From Aedes albopictus (lineage: Eukaryota > Arthropoda > Insecta > Diptera > Culicidae), in contig NC_085136.1 of assembly GCF_035046485.1 (NCBI RefSeq), forward strand, positions 76,649,734-76,713,733: a stretch of 64,000 nucleotides of DNA, written 5' to 3'. Below the pieces are notes generated by a model. The model did no database searches and had not been told where the DNA came from. It saw only the letters and a list, made by a program, of their open reading frames with translations. Positions 43,689 through 55,178 of the stretch are shown here, piece after piece (positions within the stretch are counted from its first letter, which is position 1; each line of letters begins with the position of its first letter). A program made the translations under genes and the position numbers.

Positions 43689-44091
43689 CAAGGATGGGAA
43701 CACTCACTTGGAAAGAGTTACACTCACTTGCAGTTTTCTCAACTCAGAAGCGTGCAATCAAGAAACGATGTATGGACGACTTTTACCTTGTGATTTCGTC
43801 TAAAACTTTGCCGAATAGAGTAGGGGTCGCACACGCATACCGAAGTCGTGAGGAAGCTGCGAAGGCAACTCTCCACGAGGTGAATGTAAATTACACTCAC
43901 CTCGTGGAGAGTCGCTTTCACAGCTCTGTCACGACTTCGGGATTCGTGTGCGACCCCTATTCTATTCGGCAAAGTTTTAGACGAAATCACAAGGCAAAAG
44001 TCGTCGATACATCGCTTCTTGATTGCACGCTTCTAAGCTGAGAAATTAGCAAGTGAATGTAACTCGTTGCAAGTGAGTGTTCCCATCCCTG
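43689..44091. mobile_element. 403-bp foldback MITE, 7-bp TSD
   Basis: It is almost a perfect palindrome, with arms of ~190 bp: caaggatgggaacactcact on the left and the complement of ...gtgagtgttcccatccctg on the right. The duplication ggttagg is at 43682-43688 and 44092-44098. The right copy of the duplication overlaps the first bases of the TA-flanked element at 44097, so this MITE inserted later. Both apparent frames are mirror translations of the arms. Confidence 0.85.
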
Positions 44092-44096
44092 GGTTA

Positions 44097-44952
44097 GGGG
44101 GATTAGGGGCATAATGGACACCCTAAGCAAATGACTATGTTAGGCCTGTATAACAGAGAAAAACTTAACATATTATCATTTGGCTTACAACTTTAACTTG
44201 TTTCCTACGTATTTTAATCATTTACAGCAGGTAGAATGTCATTATTGTGAAGAAATAATGAATTGTAAACCGTGTGTTTTTTGGGGCTGTCAGGAAAGGT
44301 ACGGGGCGAAATGGACACCCATCGGGGCATAATGGACACCCCTGCATATTTTATGATGTACTATTGATAATATCGACCAGTTAAGTAATTTTCCTACGGA
44401 GATCAATACTACAGATATAAAACTCCATCTTAGACGAGTTTACCTCACATCCAAGTTAATTAAATACATTTTAGGCTAAAACAATCGGATTAATTTTCTC
44501 CAAACTTTCTAAAACGCCTAACAGTATGCATCGCGCGTACATCCATTCGTAATTGCCAGTATTCATTTCGCCCCGAATCGACTACAACATTAAAATTGCT
44601 ATTTTGATCAAGTTCTGATCAAAAATATAATGCTTCATCCATTGCTAAATCTGCTTATACATGTAGATAAGCTTACAATTCACTTGTTTGTTTGGTGGAC
44701 ACACTCAAACACTCGTAATACCTTATTAGCTGCTGCTTCAAAATTATAAGAAATCCACCATATGAAAAACATACTTCAATTTCTATGATATGTTGGTTAT
44801 TTTAAAGGAATATAAATGGTACTTTTGAAAAACAGAACAATGACTTGTTCCTTTACACTTATGCATTAAAAGTTTTACATAAAAGTCAACGGTTTCGGCA
44901 AAAACAAGGGTGTCCATTTCGCCCCGGGTGCCCATTATGCCCCTAATCCTCC
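44097..44952. mobile_element. TA-flanked element (gg(g/a)ggattaggggcat ends)
   Basis: Ends gggggattaggggcataat / ggaggattaggggcataat are flanked by TA (44095-44096, 44953-44954). The word gggcataatggacaccc recurs inside (near 44333). It is 856 bp and non-coding. Confidence 0.8.
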
Positions 44953-45353
44953 TACATCGTTTTCCAACAATTATCACACATTTCAACAGATACCAAGAAA
45001 CAGTATCATATTAATCACCCACCTTCTAATTCGGTGAAATAGCCTAGAGGTAAGGGGTATGCCCCACTACCAATGGATCGGTGTACGAATCCATGCCAAT
45101 ATTTTACTTGAATATGATTCATCTATCGATTCGGTTCTAGCGATTACTAGACCCACTTTCAAGCTGCAGCGGCTAATTTGCTGCGTGGAAAGAATGTAAC
45201 CTGTACATCACTTTTACGACGCGACTGATGTGCAGCAAAAATGATGTGATATCACAAGATTTATTTGCTGTGTAGTATTCCGCAGTTGATACCAGGCACC
45301 AAAGTAATGTCCATTGCCGTTCCAATATCGTGAAGTTAACAAAAAACACCGTA

Positions 45354-45480
45354 GGGGCCTGTTCATAAACTATGTAGACTCTTAGGGGGGTGGGGGAGGT
45401 AGGTTTCTGTCCAAAGTCTACGCTCCATACAAAATTCGAAAATTGGCCTAAAAACGTCTACGTAGTTTATGGACAGCGCC
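45354..45480. mobile_element. 127-bp MITE (ggggcctgttcataaac ends), TA TSD
   Basis: Ends ggggcctgttcataaactat / ggcgctgtccataaactacg are flanked by TA at 45352-45353 and 45481-45482. Same family as 23764-23883. Confidence 0.7.
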
Positions 45481-45482
45481 TA

Positions 45483-47540
45483 GTATTATTATGAGCTATA
45501 CTTACCCATACAAAATGTTGCAAGTTATTTGTAGAGCTACGCATTTTATGGACAGTACTTTCGTTCTGCAGCAAGCTACTGTGGATATGCGCCACAGCAT
45601 GAGAGAGCAAGTGATGGCACAATCGCTCGCTCAAGGCAGACTGACTGCGTCTGCGAAAATCCATGCGAACGTGGAAACGACTGCGTAGCAGATGTTCATG
45701 GATGTGCATGGCCTGCCGAATTATAGACGTAAGATGGATAGACGAATTACATTGTGGTGTACTGCTTGAAGAACCGGGGTTTGTTATCGCCGTTCCGTTC
45801 TGGCGATGGCTAGAAGCAGCATACGAACCAGGCATTAACCAAGATAAAAACAAGAAAAAAATCACCCAAAATCTCAACACTTCTCCACCCAGAGTACGAC
45901 AAATAATCCCCATGCATAGGTTCGTGTTGATGCGTATTACCCGTGAAACCCAACTCATGGGTGGATTCTCCCTTTTAAAAAGGGTCGTCATCCAGTCTGT
46001 ATGAACGTTTATTTGCGTCGTCATACATGTACAAGTGCACAGAGTGCGCAGGCAACAATTGCACTGTAATGATTCCAGTGGGAATCGAAACAGGTGCCGC
46101 GAGGCGATAAGGCAGGAGGGGAAGTTCAAGGTCACATGCCGCTGTTAAGTGGATTAACTGGGATGGACCGCATGTATGTTCCCTTACTTCTGTGTTCTAT
46201 TTCCCACTAGGTAAACCTATAAAAACGTGCGTAATGGACACGGCATAAAAACGAACCGCTTTGAAGTTCTTTTTCTCTCTCGATTTTGCTGTCCGACATT
46301 CCGTATGGTTCCGCATTCCACGTGACGAAACGGAAACATAGACAATACATTGTGTCAGGTCCCCAACGAACAAACGGGACAATACGAATTAGCCGGTAGA
46401 GATCAATACCTATACCTAACAACACACTCCATCGCATCGATTATTGCCCGGATGGCCTGGATGGCTTCAGTATACTTGTGGATCGGTTGATTAGCGAGTG
46501 CTCGCTAATCAAAGAGTCTGAGCTGGACATGGACAGACATCCACAATAGCGATCAACAAGATCTGCGCAAAACCGAGTGGCATCGGTCCAAACATGATTA
46601 AACTTCTGAGTCAACTGCTTGACTTTGGCCATTTCCGACAATAATCAATCCTGCTAATTTCGCAGCCGAAAAAATATCATTATTTTAAGCATCCAACCAA
46701 CCGGTGGACGTTTCTGGGTGGGTTCTGTCGTGTCTCTCGAGTCGCTTCGTCGATTATTATTATTATTGCGGGAGGTATAAAAGTTTTGTTGTTTACATCA
46801 TCACCCCGTTATAGAACGTCAACACGATCCGCGTTGCACACAGGCCAGGCCACGTTTGCCGGCGAACCGCTGCGCTGCGCTGGTGGTCATTGAAGCGCGG
46901 GATGCGGATGACCGATGGCATGGGATGAGGGATGGTAGCTACATGTAGGTGAGACGTGCCTGACGATATGGTTGGTTATGCAATCGCGAAATAGCGATCT
47001 GCACGAACGGAGCGGAAATTGTTCTGAACTCTCGTCCCAGCCAATGCAATGGTGTTCCCCCCAGAGAATGCGAGCTAGGGCAGGGCAAACACGCGGACTG
47101 AATGCCTAGAATATAGGTAGGTGTCGGCAACCCCTGTGCAACTGTGAGTGAAGAGGAACTACGCGTCCATTTTGTATATAAGCAGAATCGACAGGCTAGT
47201 TTGCTAATTTTCTGGGATGGTTAGAATTGCAATACAGAATATTTTGATGAACTGCTACTTAGGTGAGCTGTGACTTGGAACTTGATGAGCTGATATGAAC
47301 AAATACAGGTTTATATGACACGACGTAGCCCTAGTGATTGGTTTCAACAAATCATCGCTGAACTCAAAAAGGTAGAAGTGTTAATCATCATGCAAATAAA
47401 CACCCTTTTCAAATCAAATAGATGGGGGGATTTGGACGGACTAAATCCATCCGAAAATTAGTGTGGTTGATTATTCTTTTCATTATCTCAACTGTTTTTC
47501 AACTCCAGTCCTGTTCCAGCTAGAATGACAATAGAAGTTC
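45483..47540. other. Mostly single-copy-looking DNA, no confirmed gene
   Basis: No TIR, SINE or array was seen. A 222-codon minus frame (45467-46135) overlaps the MITE end and has no domain I recognise. A 66-codon minus frame at 46441-46641 (start MSEMAKVKQLTQKFNHVWTD) has balanced, protein-like composition and could be a small exon, but no splice support is visible. 45540-45690 reads similarly on the plus strand. Confidence 0.35.
46776..46806 (+). promoter_or_regulatory. Candidate TATA-box promoter
   Basis: tataaaag at 46776-46783 is followed 27 nt downstream by an initiator-like tcaccc (A at 46803). The stretch is CG-rich compared with its flanks. No coding frame follows directly, so any transcript would begin with a UTR or be non-coding. 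Confidence 0.25.
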
Positions 47541-48330
47541 TACCTGGAATTCCTTCATTTTCCCACATTTTTTCCACTTCAAATTTCTCGAGAAGTAGCT
47601 CTTAGGATTCCTCCAGTAGTTCTATCTGGAATTCCTTTAGGACTTCCACCGGTGATTTTCTCGGGAGCACCATCGGAGATTTTTCTAGGAGTTCTACCTA
47701 AAATTCGTACAGGTGTTTCATCTAAATTTCTTCCAAGAAAACCGCCTCAGACCCCTTCAGGAGCTCCACATGTTCTACCTGAGCTCCAGGGCTTCCACCT
47801 GAGATTTCACCAAGAGTTCTACTTGAGATTTTTCCAGGACGTCTATCTCCAGGAGTATCACCTGGCTTCCTCAAGGAGTTGATTGATTGATTTGTCTTTA
47901 TTTAAGAGACTTTCAACCCTTGGCTGATCAAGGAGTTCTACCTGAGACTCCACCAGAAGGTTCCTACAGGACTTCCACTTGAGATTCCACCAGGAGTTCC
48001 ACCTGGGATTCTCCAGGAGTTCTATCCGAAGTGCATCCAAGAGTTCTCACTGAGATTCCACCAGAACTTCCACCGGGTATTCTACTGGGAGTTCCACTTA
48101 AGATTTCTCCAGGACATTTACAAAACAAGTTCCTCCTGGCTTTCTCCAGGAGTTCTACTTAGAATTTCTTCATGATTTCTATCAGAGATTCATACAGAAG
48201 TACCGCCTGAGATTTCTCAGGGAGTTCTACTTGAGATTTTTCTAGGACTTCTAACATGGATACCTTCAGAAATTATTCCTGGAAATTGATCTGAGATTTC
48301 TACCTGAGTCCCATACGAAATATGTGAATC
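47540..48330. repeat. Degenerate 12-bp array, block 7
   Basis: ttctacctgagattccacca-like units on the plus strand, interrupted at about 47878-47932. Confidence 0.55.
47878..47932 (-). mobile_element. LINE 3' tail fragment
   Basis: ttgatttgtctttatttaag followed by agactttcaacccttggc resembles the 3' end common to mosquito LINE copies, read on the minus strand. Only about 55 bp are present. Confidence 0.35.
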
Positions 48331-48369
48331 ATTTTTTAGAAATCCGTAGGTGATTTTTTACATCAATTC

Positions 48370-48960
48370 CGCATGAATCCCAGAAAAAATCCCTGTTGAA
48401 CTCCTGGTGGAATTCCCGGAGAGACTGTTGAAAAAAGTGAGGAACTGCTAAAAAAAAAGCACAGCAGAGCTCCTGAAACCCAGCGGAACTTTTGAAGAAA
48501 TTCTTAGAGGCATTGGTGGGATAATTCTTTGAGGATCTCCTGCAAAACCTTCTTGAAAAAAAAATCTCAGAGCAACTCCCTGAGAAATTACCAGTCTGAT
48601 TTCTGAAGGAATTCGACGAGGAGCTTCTGGATAAAATAATAATAAATGAACTCCTGATGGAATGCCCTGAGGAACCCCAGTAAGAGATCCCAGAGGAAGT
48701 TCTGGTAAATTTCATGGAGGAACTCCTGGAATACCCAGAAGCATTACTACAGAAATTAACACCTTTGGACGAACTTGTGTGATGATTTCCGAAAACACTA
48801 CTAAAATAAATTAGGGGAGAACCGCCAGAAGAACTTTGAAGGCAACTCCTGGTAAACAAATAAAGGAACGTCTGCAAAGAAACACTTGAGGGATTGATTA
48901 CCTGTGGGACTCTAGAAAGAATTCCCAGAGCAAATGATAATTCTGGCAAAATTAGTCGGA
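48370..48960. repeat. Degenerate array, complementary orientation
   Basis: Here the plus strand carries the complement-type units (gaactcctggtggaattcc, aactcctgatgg), so the orientation flips relative to 47540-48330. The 245-codon minus frame at 48329-49066 is repeat-derived. 48961-49205 holds nothing recognisable. Confidence 0.55.
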
Positions 48961-49205
48961 AATCTCCTTTAAGATTTCCAACAACAACTCCTATACTGCC
49001 TTGAATCGCAAGTCCGTCCCATCTGTAAATAGTAGGCATTGAGAAAATGGACTTTGAAGCATTCAAATTCGATTTCTATGTAAAACTTCTTCAAATTCAC
49101 TACGAAATCAGTATATTTGCGATCATCATAAAACTTTCACAAACAGTTAGAAATGTGAGATCATAACTGTAAAAAATATCAAACTGGCTAAAATGTTGTA
49201 AGATA

Positions 49206-49393
49206 CACCGGGGCAAGTTGAAGCGGGTGGGGTAAGATGAAACAGCGGGTTAACATGATGTTATCCAATAATGGTAAATAGCTTGAATACCGTAACACAT
49301 AGTTTTTGGTTCAAACAATCTTTTGGCGAAATGAAAATTTTCAAATTATATTGAAATCTATTTCAAAACTTCGCGTTTCAACTTGCCCCGGTG
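49206..49393. mobile_element. 188-bp MITE (caccggggcaagttg ends), TA TSD
   Basis: Ends caccggggcaagttgaagcg / caccggggcaagttgaaacg are flanked by TA at 49204-49205 and 49394-49395. It is non-coding. Confidence 0.85.
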
Positions 49394-49395
49394 TA

Positions 49396-51710
49396 CCTTA
49401 CTGTTCATGATAGGACTGACTCACGAATACTTTTCATTATGGGACAATCTAACTTGGTGTTGTTTTTCAATTTTACTGAACAAACTATATATTTTTAATC
49501 ACGCAGCTGAAAAATCATCCGAAGGAAGTTCGAAAACAGCCATTAATTCAATTGCAGGTGGGACTGACTTGCTATTCACGGCAGTATAGGATACATATAA
49601 AATCCTAGAAAAGCTTCCCATAAAACTCTCGGAAGAGCTACTGGAAAAAAAACCATAAGGAAAAACTGCTAGAAGAACTCATAGAGGAACTACTGGTAAC
49701 ATTAAAACAAAGTTCTGAAAGTATTTCAGGAGACGTTTCCGTGCATAATTCCACTTTAGTTGAAAATTATCCAGTGAACGTCTAGATCCACTTATTGTTT
49801 ATACTTTATACTTCCCATTGAACTTGTATGGGAAGTCTGTAACCCAAATGTTGAACGCTTCCTCAAGCTAGCTCATCCTAATGTTGGACGATTCTAGCGA
49901 ATTGTTGAACGGTTCAAGCTTTGCTCGTAATTGATGACGTATAACCCGACATAAACCTGTCATTGATCTGTTTTTATTTTGGCCACCAAACCCAACATAG
50001 ACTCAACAGTTATTTGACGAGGGTCCAACAATGGTCCAACATTTGATAAAATTTTACCCGACTTTGACCTGACATCCGATAATTTTTCACTCTGACGGAT
50101 TTTTTTCCCGGTTTTGCGTGTTTTGTGTCCAAATCTAGGTCCAAATAGTCGTTTGAATGACAAGTCGTTCAAATGAAAAGGATTCGCTTCTCATTTGAAG
50201 AGAGCTCTAGTGGACTGAAATCGTTTTAAATATGACTAGACGCAAACAATGACTGAAAAGATTTGACTAGATGCGAAAACGACTGAAGAAAATAACGCCT
50301 TTGAAAGCCCCTGAAATACTCCTGGAAATCCATGGGACCCACTCAACCCCGTAGAACACTCCTGATACGACCCTGGAATCCCTTGAAAACCCGTGGATCA
50401 CTCCTGGATACCCTTGGAACGCGGAGTATTTCACCTGGGATCCCCTTGACACTCTGAATCCCTCTGGAACACCTCTGGAACGCCCTTGAAACCTATTGAA
50501 AACCCCTGGAACCTTCCTGAAGCCCTCTCGAACACCCCTGAAATATCCCTGGAACGCCCTTGAAACCTCATGAAATGCACGATTAGGAAAAATGAAAAAA
50601 ATTGGCAGTCATGCTTACATCGTAGGTTATGTCAGTGATCAACAATTGGATCCTAGATACATAATGATGGTGTGAAAAGAAAAATATTTTTTTCAAATGA
50701 AATTATAATGAAAATTGTGATTTTGAACAATGTGAAACTGTTAAGGACATCCTTCCAGTTCTTGTAACTATGGTGTGATTTGTCAGCAAAGCTTATTTCG
50801 TAACAACAATTTCTTAAAATTAATCTTAAGAATTGTGCAGTTTTCGTGTCATCAGCGCACAGTGTTTTATTTTGCCGATTTTGTGCTCTTTTTTAATAAC
50901 GTTTCAACCGTTGATTTTTGCTATATAGTTTCTTCGGAGAAGTTTCTACATAAATAAGACAAAGCGCATCTTTTGACATGAACAGTTGGGTGATCAATCC
51001 TCCTATAAGTGAGATGGAAAATATATTTTTTCAAAAAATGCAGATAGACGCTTGACGTCTTCGGCAAAGTTGTGCAAAATGCAATTTTGAACAACTTTGT
51101 CAAAGACGTCATAATGCTAAATCTCATACTTTACGAGATATATTGCGTTGTATGTGCATGACCCGTAGATATCATATATTTCATCATAACTATTTAACGG
51201 GATTTTCTACATTTTTTGCGTCTTCTACAAAGTTGTATGGGATGTAAAAATACATGTTTTTGTTGAACATCAAAAAACCCTAGCTATTGAAATAACAAAG
51301 TTATTTACAAATTACTGATTTTTATAGGGTAACTTTAAGCTCGTCTAACTTCTTTCGGTGCAAAATGGCTCAGAGAACAAGTGACAAAAACCCACTTTCG
51401 AGTAAATGAGGTTTAAAGTTTTTCATCAATTCTTCATCCAATACAAAATGTAAGAAGTTTCAAATTCGACCCTATTTTCTACGATTTATTGTATTTTTTC
51501 GAAATCTGATGAATTTTTGATATGCTCAGCTTAAAATAGACAAAATGGTCTCTTATACCGCTTTGATTCTGGGCCCCTTAATGTTTTTTTTATCAAAACA
51601 TACAAAGTTTGATGACATTGATTTCGAATGAAAAATAGGCTTGATTTCTCTAAGGGCTTCTATGACGAAACCACGATCCAAACTTTCAAGAGCACAAATC
51701 TAAAGATCCA
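49396..51710. other. Old dispersed repeats, no gene
   Basis: 49580-49720 is a short degenerate gaactcctgg-type array. 49780-50180 is an unnamed repeat rich in gtccaaca/gttgaacg words. 50290-50580 is a cc(c/t)tggaac/ccttgaaa array. 51050-51130 contains an inverted gacgtcttcggcaaagttg / caactttgtcaaagacgtc pair. No supported coding frame. Confidence 0.4.
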
Positions 51711-51788
51711 AATGACGGTTTGCGCTGAAAAGCTGATTGATTGATGACGCACTGGCGGTGACCGAACTTTTCAGCGCAAACCGTTATT
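51711..51788. repeat. Hairpin with 22-bp arms
   Basis: aatgacggtttgcgctgaaa and its near-complement ttcagcgcaaaccgttatt enclose about 34 bp. It is either a very small MITE or a regulatory hairpin. Confidence 0.45.
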
Positions 51789-51819
51789 TCGGCACCAACA
51801 TTTCAAAAGGACGAAACTG

Positions 51820-52354
51820 GTTGAGGTGGGGTTCCTCCTTGAATTCCGTCTGAGATGGGATTTCCCCAAGAGTTCTACCTGAATTCCCATAAGGAAATTC
51901 ACTTGGAATCTCTACAGGAGCTTCATCTCGGATTTTTGCAGCATTTCTATCTGAGATTCCTCAAGGAGTTCTACTAGGGGCTTCTGCAGAAGTTCTACAT
52001 GGAATTTCTCCGAGTGTTCCACCTTTTATTTCAATTGGGATTTGTGCAAGCGCTGCACGTGGGATTTTTCCGAAAACTCCAGCAATGATTTTTATAAGAG
52101 TTCCATGGTGGTTCCTACGTGTTTTCCACCTTAGAATACTTGAGGAGTTGCTTCTAGAGTTCCTTCTAAAATTCTACTCGCGATTCCACCAGGAGCTTCC
52201 CCTGGATTTTTTCAGGAGTATTGTTTGAGGTTCCTTCAATAGAGTCTCTGTGTTGTTCAGTAGTTCTTCCCGAAATTCGTCTTGCAGTTCGTACGTGCAT
52301 TATTTCAGAGTTTTCCAAGGATTCCTTCAAAGATTCACCCATAAGTTCCTTTGA
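51820..52354. repeat. Degenerate 12-bp array, block 8
   Basis: tcctccttgaattcc/gatttctcc-type units. The block is split by the palindromic element that begins at 52357 and resumes at 53280. Confidence 0.55.
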
Positions 52355-52356
52355 TA

Positions 52357-53277
52357 CAGGGGATAGACAAAATGATCGGGACAGGCAAAATTTTCACTTT
52401 TCAAAAAATATTCAATTAGCTGTAACTTTTCGAAAAGTGCATCAAATATTCTCAAATTTTTACTGTAAGTTCTTCAACTAGTTGTGTAACAGTGGACAAA
52501 ATTTGGAAAAGATCGGACAATTCTTCACGAAGTTATAAAGATTTTTGGAAAAGTTAAAATTATCCGATAGCCAAATTTGAGTTGTCATATCTCCGGATTC
52601 AATGAACCGAATGCAATGAAAATTTGACCATTTATGACTTATATAATGAGCTATGAAAATCCATTGACTTAACTTAATATTCTTGACACGGAAGAAAATT
52701 ATAACGATTAGATTATTTTTCTAATAATACACCAAATTATCCAAAACATCAACATCGTTTCAAAATTCAAGATGCAAATTATAGTTCATTAAGTTTCCCT
52801 CTAATTGACTTTTATATGAATGCGTTTTGAAGGAAAGTAACAACATGGCCGCCAATCAGTTGAAAAAGTAATGGGATGCATATTAAAAAAAGACAAATTT
52901 ACTTAAAAATCGTGAAAAAAATAAAATCGCTATAACTTTTTCGCTTGTTAAAAATTTCAAGTTAAGTCAAATGTTTTCCAGAGTTCATTATATAAGTCAT
53001 GAATTGTCAAAATTTCATTGCAATCGGTTTATTAAATCGGGAGATATAACAGCTCAAAGTTGGCTATCGGATAATATTATCTTTTTCAAAAATCTTTATA
53101 ACTTCGTGAAGAATTGTCCGATCTTTTCCAAATTTTGTTCACTGATACACAACTAGTTGAAGAACTTACAGTAAAAAATTGAGAATATTTGATACACTTT
53201 TCGAAAAGTTACAGCTAGTTGAACATTTTTTGGAAAGTGATAATTTTGCCTGTCCCGATCATTTTGTCTATCCCCTG
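52357..53277. mobile_element. 921-bp palindromic element, TA TSD
   Basis: The arms of about 300 bp or more are inverted and closely similar, starting caggggatagacaaaatgat on both sides. The centre (about 52690-52960) is unique. TA flanks it at 52355-52356 and 53278-53279. The frames inside are arm translations. It would form a very long hairpin if transcribed. Confidence 0.85.
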
Positions 53278-53279
53278 TA

Positions 53280-54300
53280 TGTTCAGGAGCTCATCCAAGC
53301 ATTCTGGATTCCCTCCGTGAGTTTATCCGCTAATTTCTCCAAAAAATTCTGGATTATAGAAGGTTTTTTTCAAAAATCACTTGTAAAATATCCCATTTTT
53401 CTTCTCGTTTTTTTTTTGTTTTTAATTTCATTGGTTCCACCATAGATTTTTGGAAAATTGCTACGAGAACCATGATGCCATTGGTTAAGATTTCCATAGA
53501 AAATTATTCTGTAATTTGGAAAGTATTTGGAAAATATTCCTACAACAACTCCTTCGAAAATTTTACATGTATTTCTAGGCCATAGACTATCGCTTGGGAT
53601 TCCTTCAAGTCTCTGGGATTTTTTTCAGTAGTTCCTCCCGAAGTTCTTTCTGCAGTTCCCACGTGCATTATTCCAGTGTTTTCCTATGATTCCTTCAGAA
53701 ATTTACCCAAAAGTTCCTATGATAAATTCAGGAGATCCTCCGAGCATTCTGGAGGTCCTTCCATGAGTTTATCCGCGAATACCTTCAGAAATTTCTGTGA
53801 GAATATCTCCACAAGTTCCTAGGGAAATTAGAAAAAAAAATCTTCGAGAATTATAGAAGGATTCTTTTAAAAATCACTCTTACAATTTCCCATTTTTCTT
53901 CTCGTTATTTTTTTTTTCAATTTCGTTGGTTCTACCATAGATTTATGAAATATTGCTACTAGAGCAATGCTAGAAAAAATTATATAGCGTTTGGTTGAGA
54001 TCTTTGTAGAAAATTACTCTGTTATTTGGAAGGTATTTTAGAGAAAATTGAAAAAATAAATACCAGTTTAACTACTCGTGGAATTCCAGAGGAACTTCTG
54101 AAAGAATTCCTGAAGACACTCGTGGGAAAATTCTCGGAGGTAACTTTAGGAGAAGCTTTTTTAGAACTTGTACAGCTCTGTCTTCGTAAAACGTTTTATT
54201 TTCGCGAACTTCCAAAAACTACAAAGATGCTTGGAGGAATCTATTGAAAACTCCCAAGAGAAAACTCATTGAAATCCTTAGAGGGACTAGTGGAATAAAT
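53280..54300. repeat. Degenerate 12-bp array, block 9
   Basis: gttcctcc/attccttcag-type units occur up to about 53870, with the complementary orientation from about 54060. 53390-53530 and 53890-54020 are similar to each other (ttcccatttttcttctcgtt ... ttggttctaccatagattt), a local duplication. Confidence 0.5.
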
Positions 54301-54989
54301 TTCTTCTATGGCAGATGTCGCAACTTTTTTGCAATAACTCAGTCAATTTTGAACCAATTGACTGAATTTTTGGAACGCAATGAGGTATACGTATAGTATC
54401 TAGCCGTGTACAAAATTTCAAGTCAATTGGTTTCGGATTGACTGATTTATAAGCGAAAAACTGCCCAAAATACCAGCCACTGCTTCTATGTCACAGATTT
54501 CACCGATTACCTACTTCAATGTTTATCATCATTTTCATTGTTCTCGGACTATCTGTTGGTCATGTTTACACTACAAAATCAACCGGTACTCCGATGCTCG
54601 CGTTCATCTTCATTGTTCACTCGCTACCCGTTGTTTATAGTGTCTCATAACAAAACCAGCTGTTTTCACCTAAATCAGCGATGGAAGATGTGCAGGAAAT
54701 GATAGATTACACTCAGTAGCAAAAAAAAAGCCGAGCTGATTTTATCTCCTAAAATGCGTCATGTTCAATCTGCTACAACTTTGACAGCTATCAATATTTT
54801 TGGCTGAAAATTTTACCACTTCATCATCAAATTGTTGATAATGTATGGACAAAATTTCAAATTGATAGAAATTACATATTTTAAGTTATAACAACTTATA
54901 TGAAAAAATACATTTTTGGACATACCTTTTTCGAAAATCCGTATTTCAGTGATAGATTTAAGTAGCTTCATAAAAATTTCACTGTAGCA
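54301..54989. other. Unassigned AT-rich DNA
   Basis: 54320-54450 contains repeated ccaattgactga/tcaattggtt inverted words, probably an old repeat. No gene. Confidence 0.4.
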
Positions 54990-55178
54990 TCAGTAAATAT
55001 CGGAAATGTTATGGTCAAAATTTGAAATGTTTTCATCCAGCAATGGAGCCTTAATATATGATTCATGATTGGTCAAAATTTCAGCGTTTTTGATTGACGT
55101 ATAAAAAAGTTATGAAAATTTGAATGAAAAATTATTTTGACCAAAAAATTGCTGTACGGACAATTGTTTGATACACTG
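54990..55178. mobile_element. Partial copy of the cagtgt-ended element
   Basis: gccttaatatatgattcatg...gctgtacggacaattgtttgatacactg, followed by TA, matches the right arm of 14857-16787. The other end is missing. Confidence 0.6.

Larger units (their letters stand above)
43613..45272. mobile_element. TA-flanked element (cacagcaaataa ends) with tRNA-like module
   Basis: The inverted ends cacagcaaataattttgt / cacagcaaataaatcttgt are flanked by TA at 43611-43612 and 45273-45274. After removal of the two nested elements it is about 396 bp. It contains a tRNA-like stretch at about 45025-45105 (agcctagaggtaagggg as A box, gtgtacgaatccatgcc as B box). Confidence 0.6.

Noticed and set aside
43694..44041. 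Two opposite-strand ORFs of 115 and 83 residues with similar proteins
   Set aside because: They are mirror translations of the arms of the foldback MITE at 43689-44091.
45467..46135. 222-residue minus-strand ORF
   Set aside because: No domain is recognised, it overlaps a MITE end, and shorter frames on the other strand look equally plausible. Kept only as unassigned DNA.
48329..49066. 245-residue serine-rich minus-strand ORF
   Set aside because: It is mostly a translation of degenerate array units, and the serine/phenylalanine bias follows the repeat.
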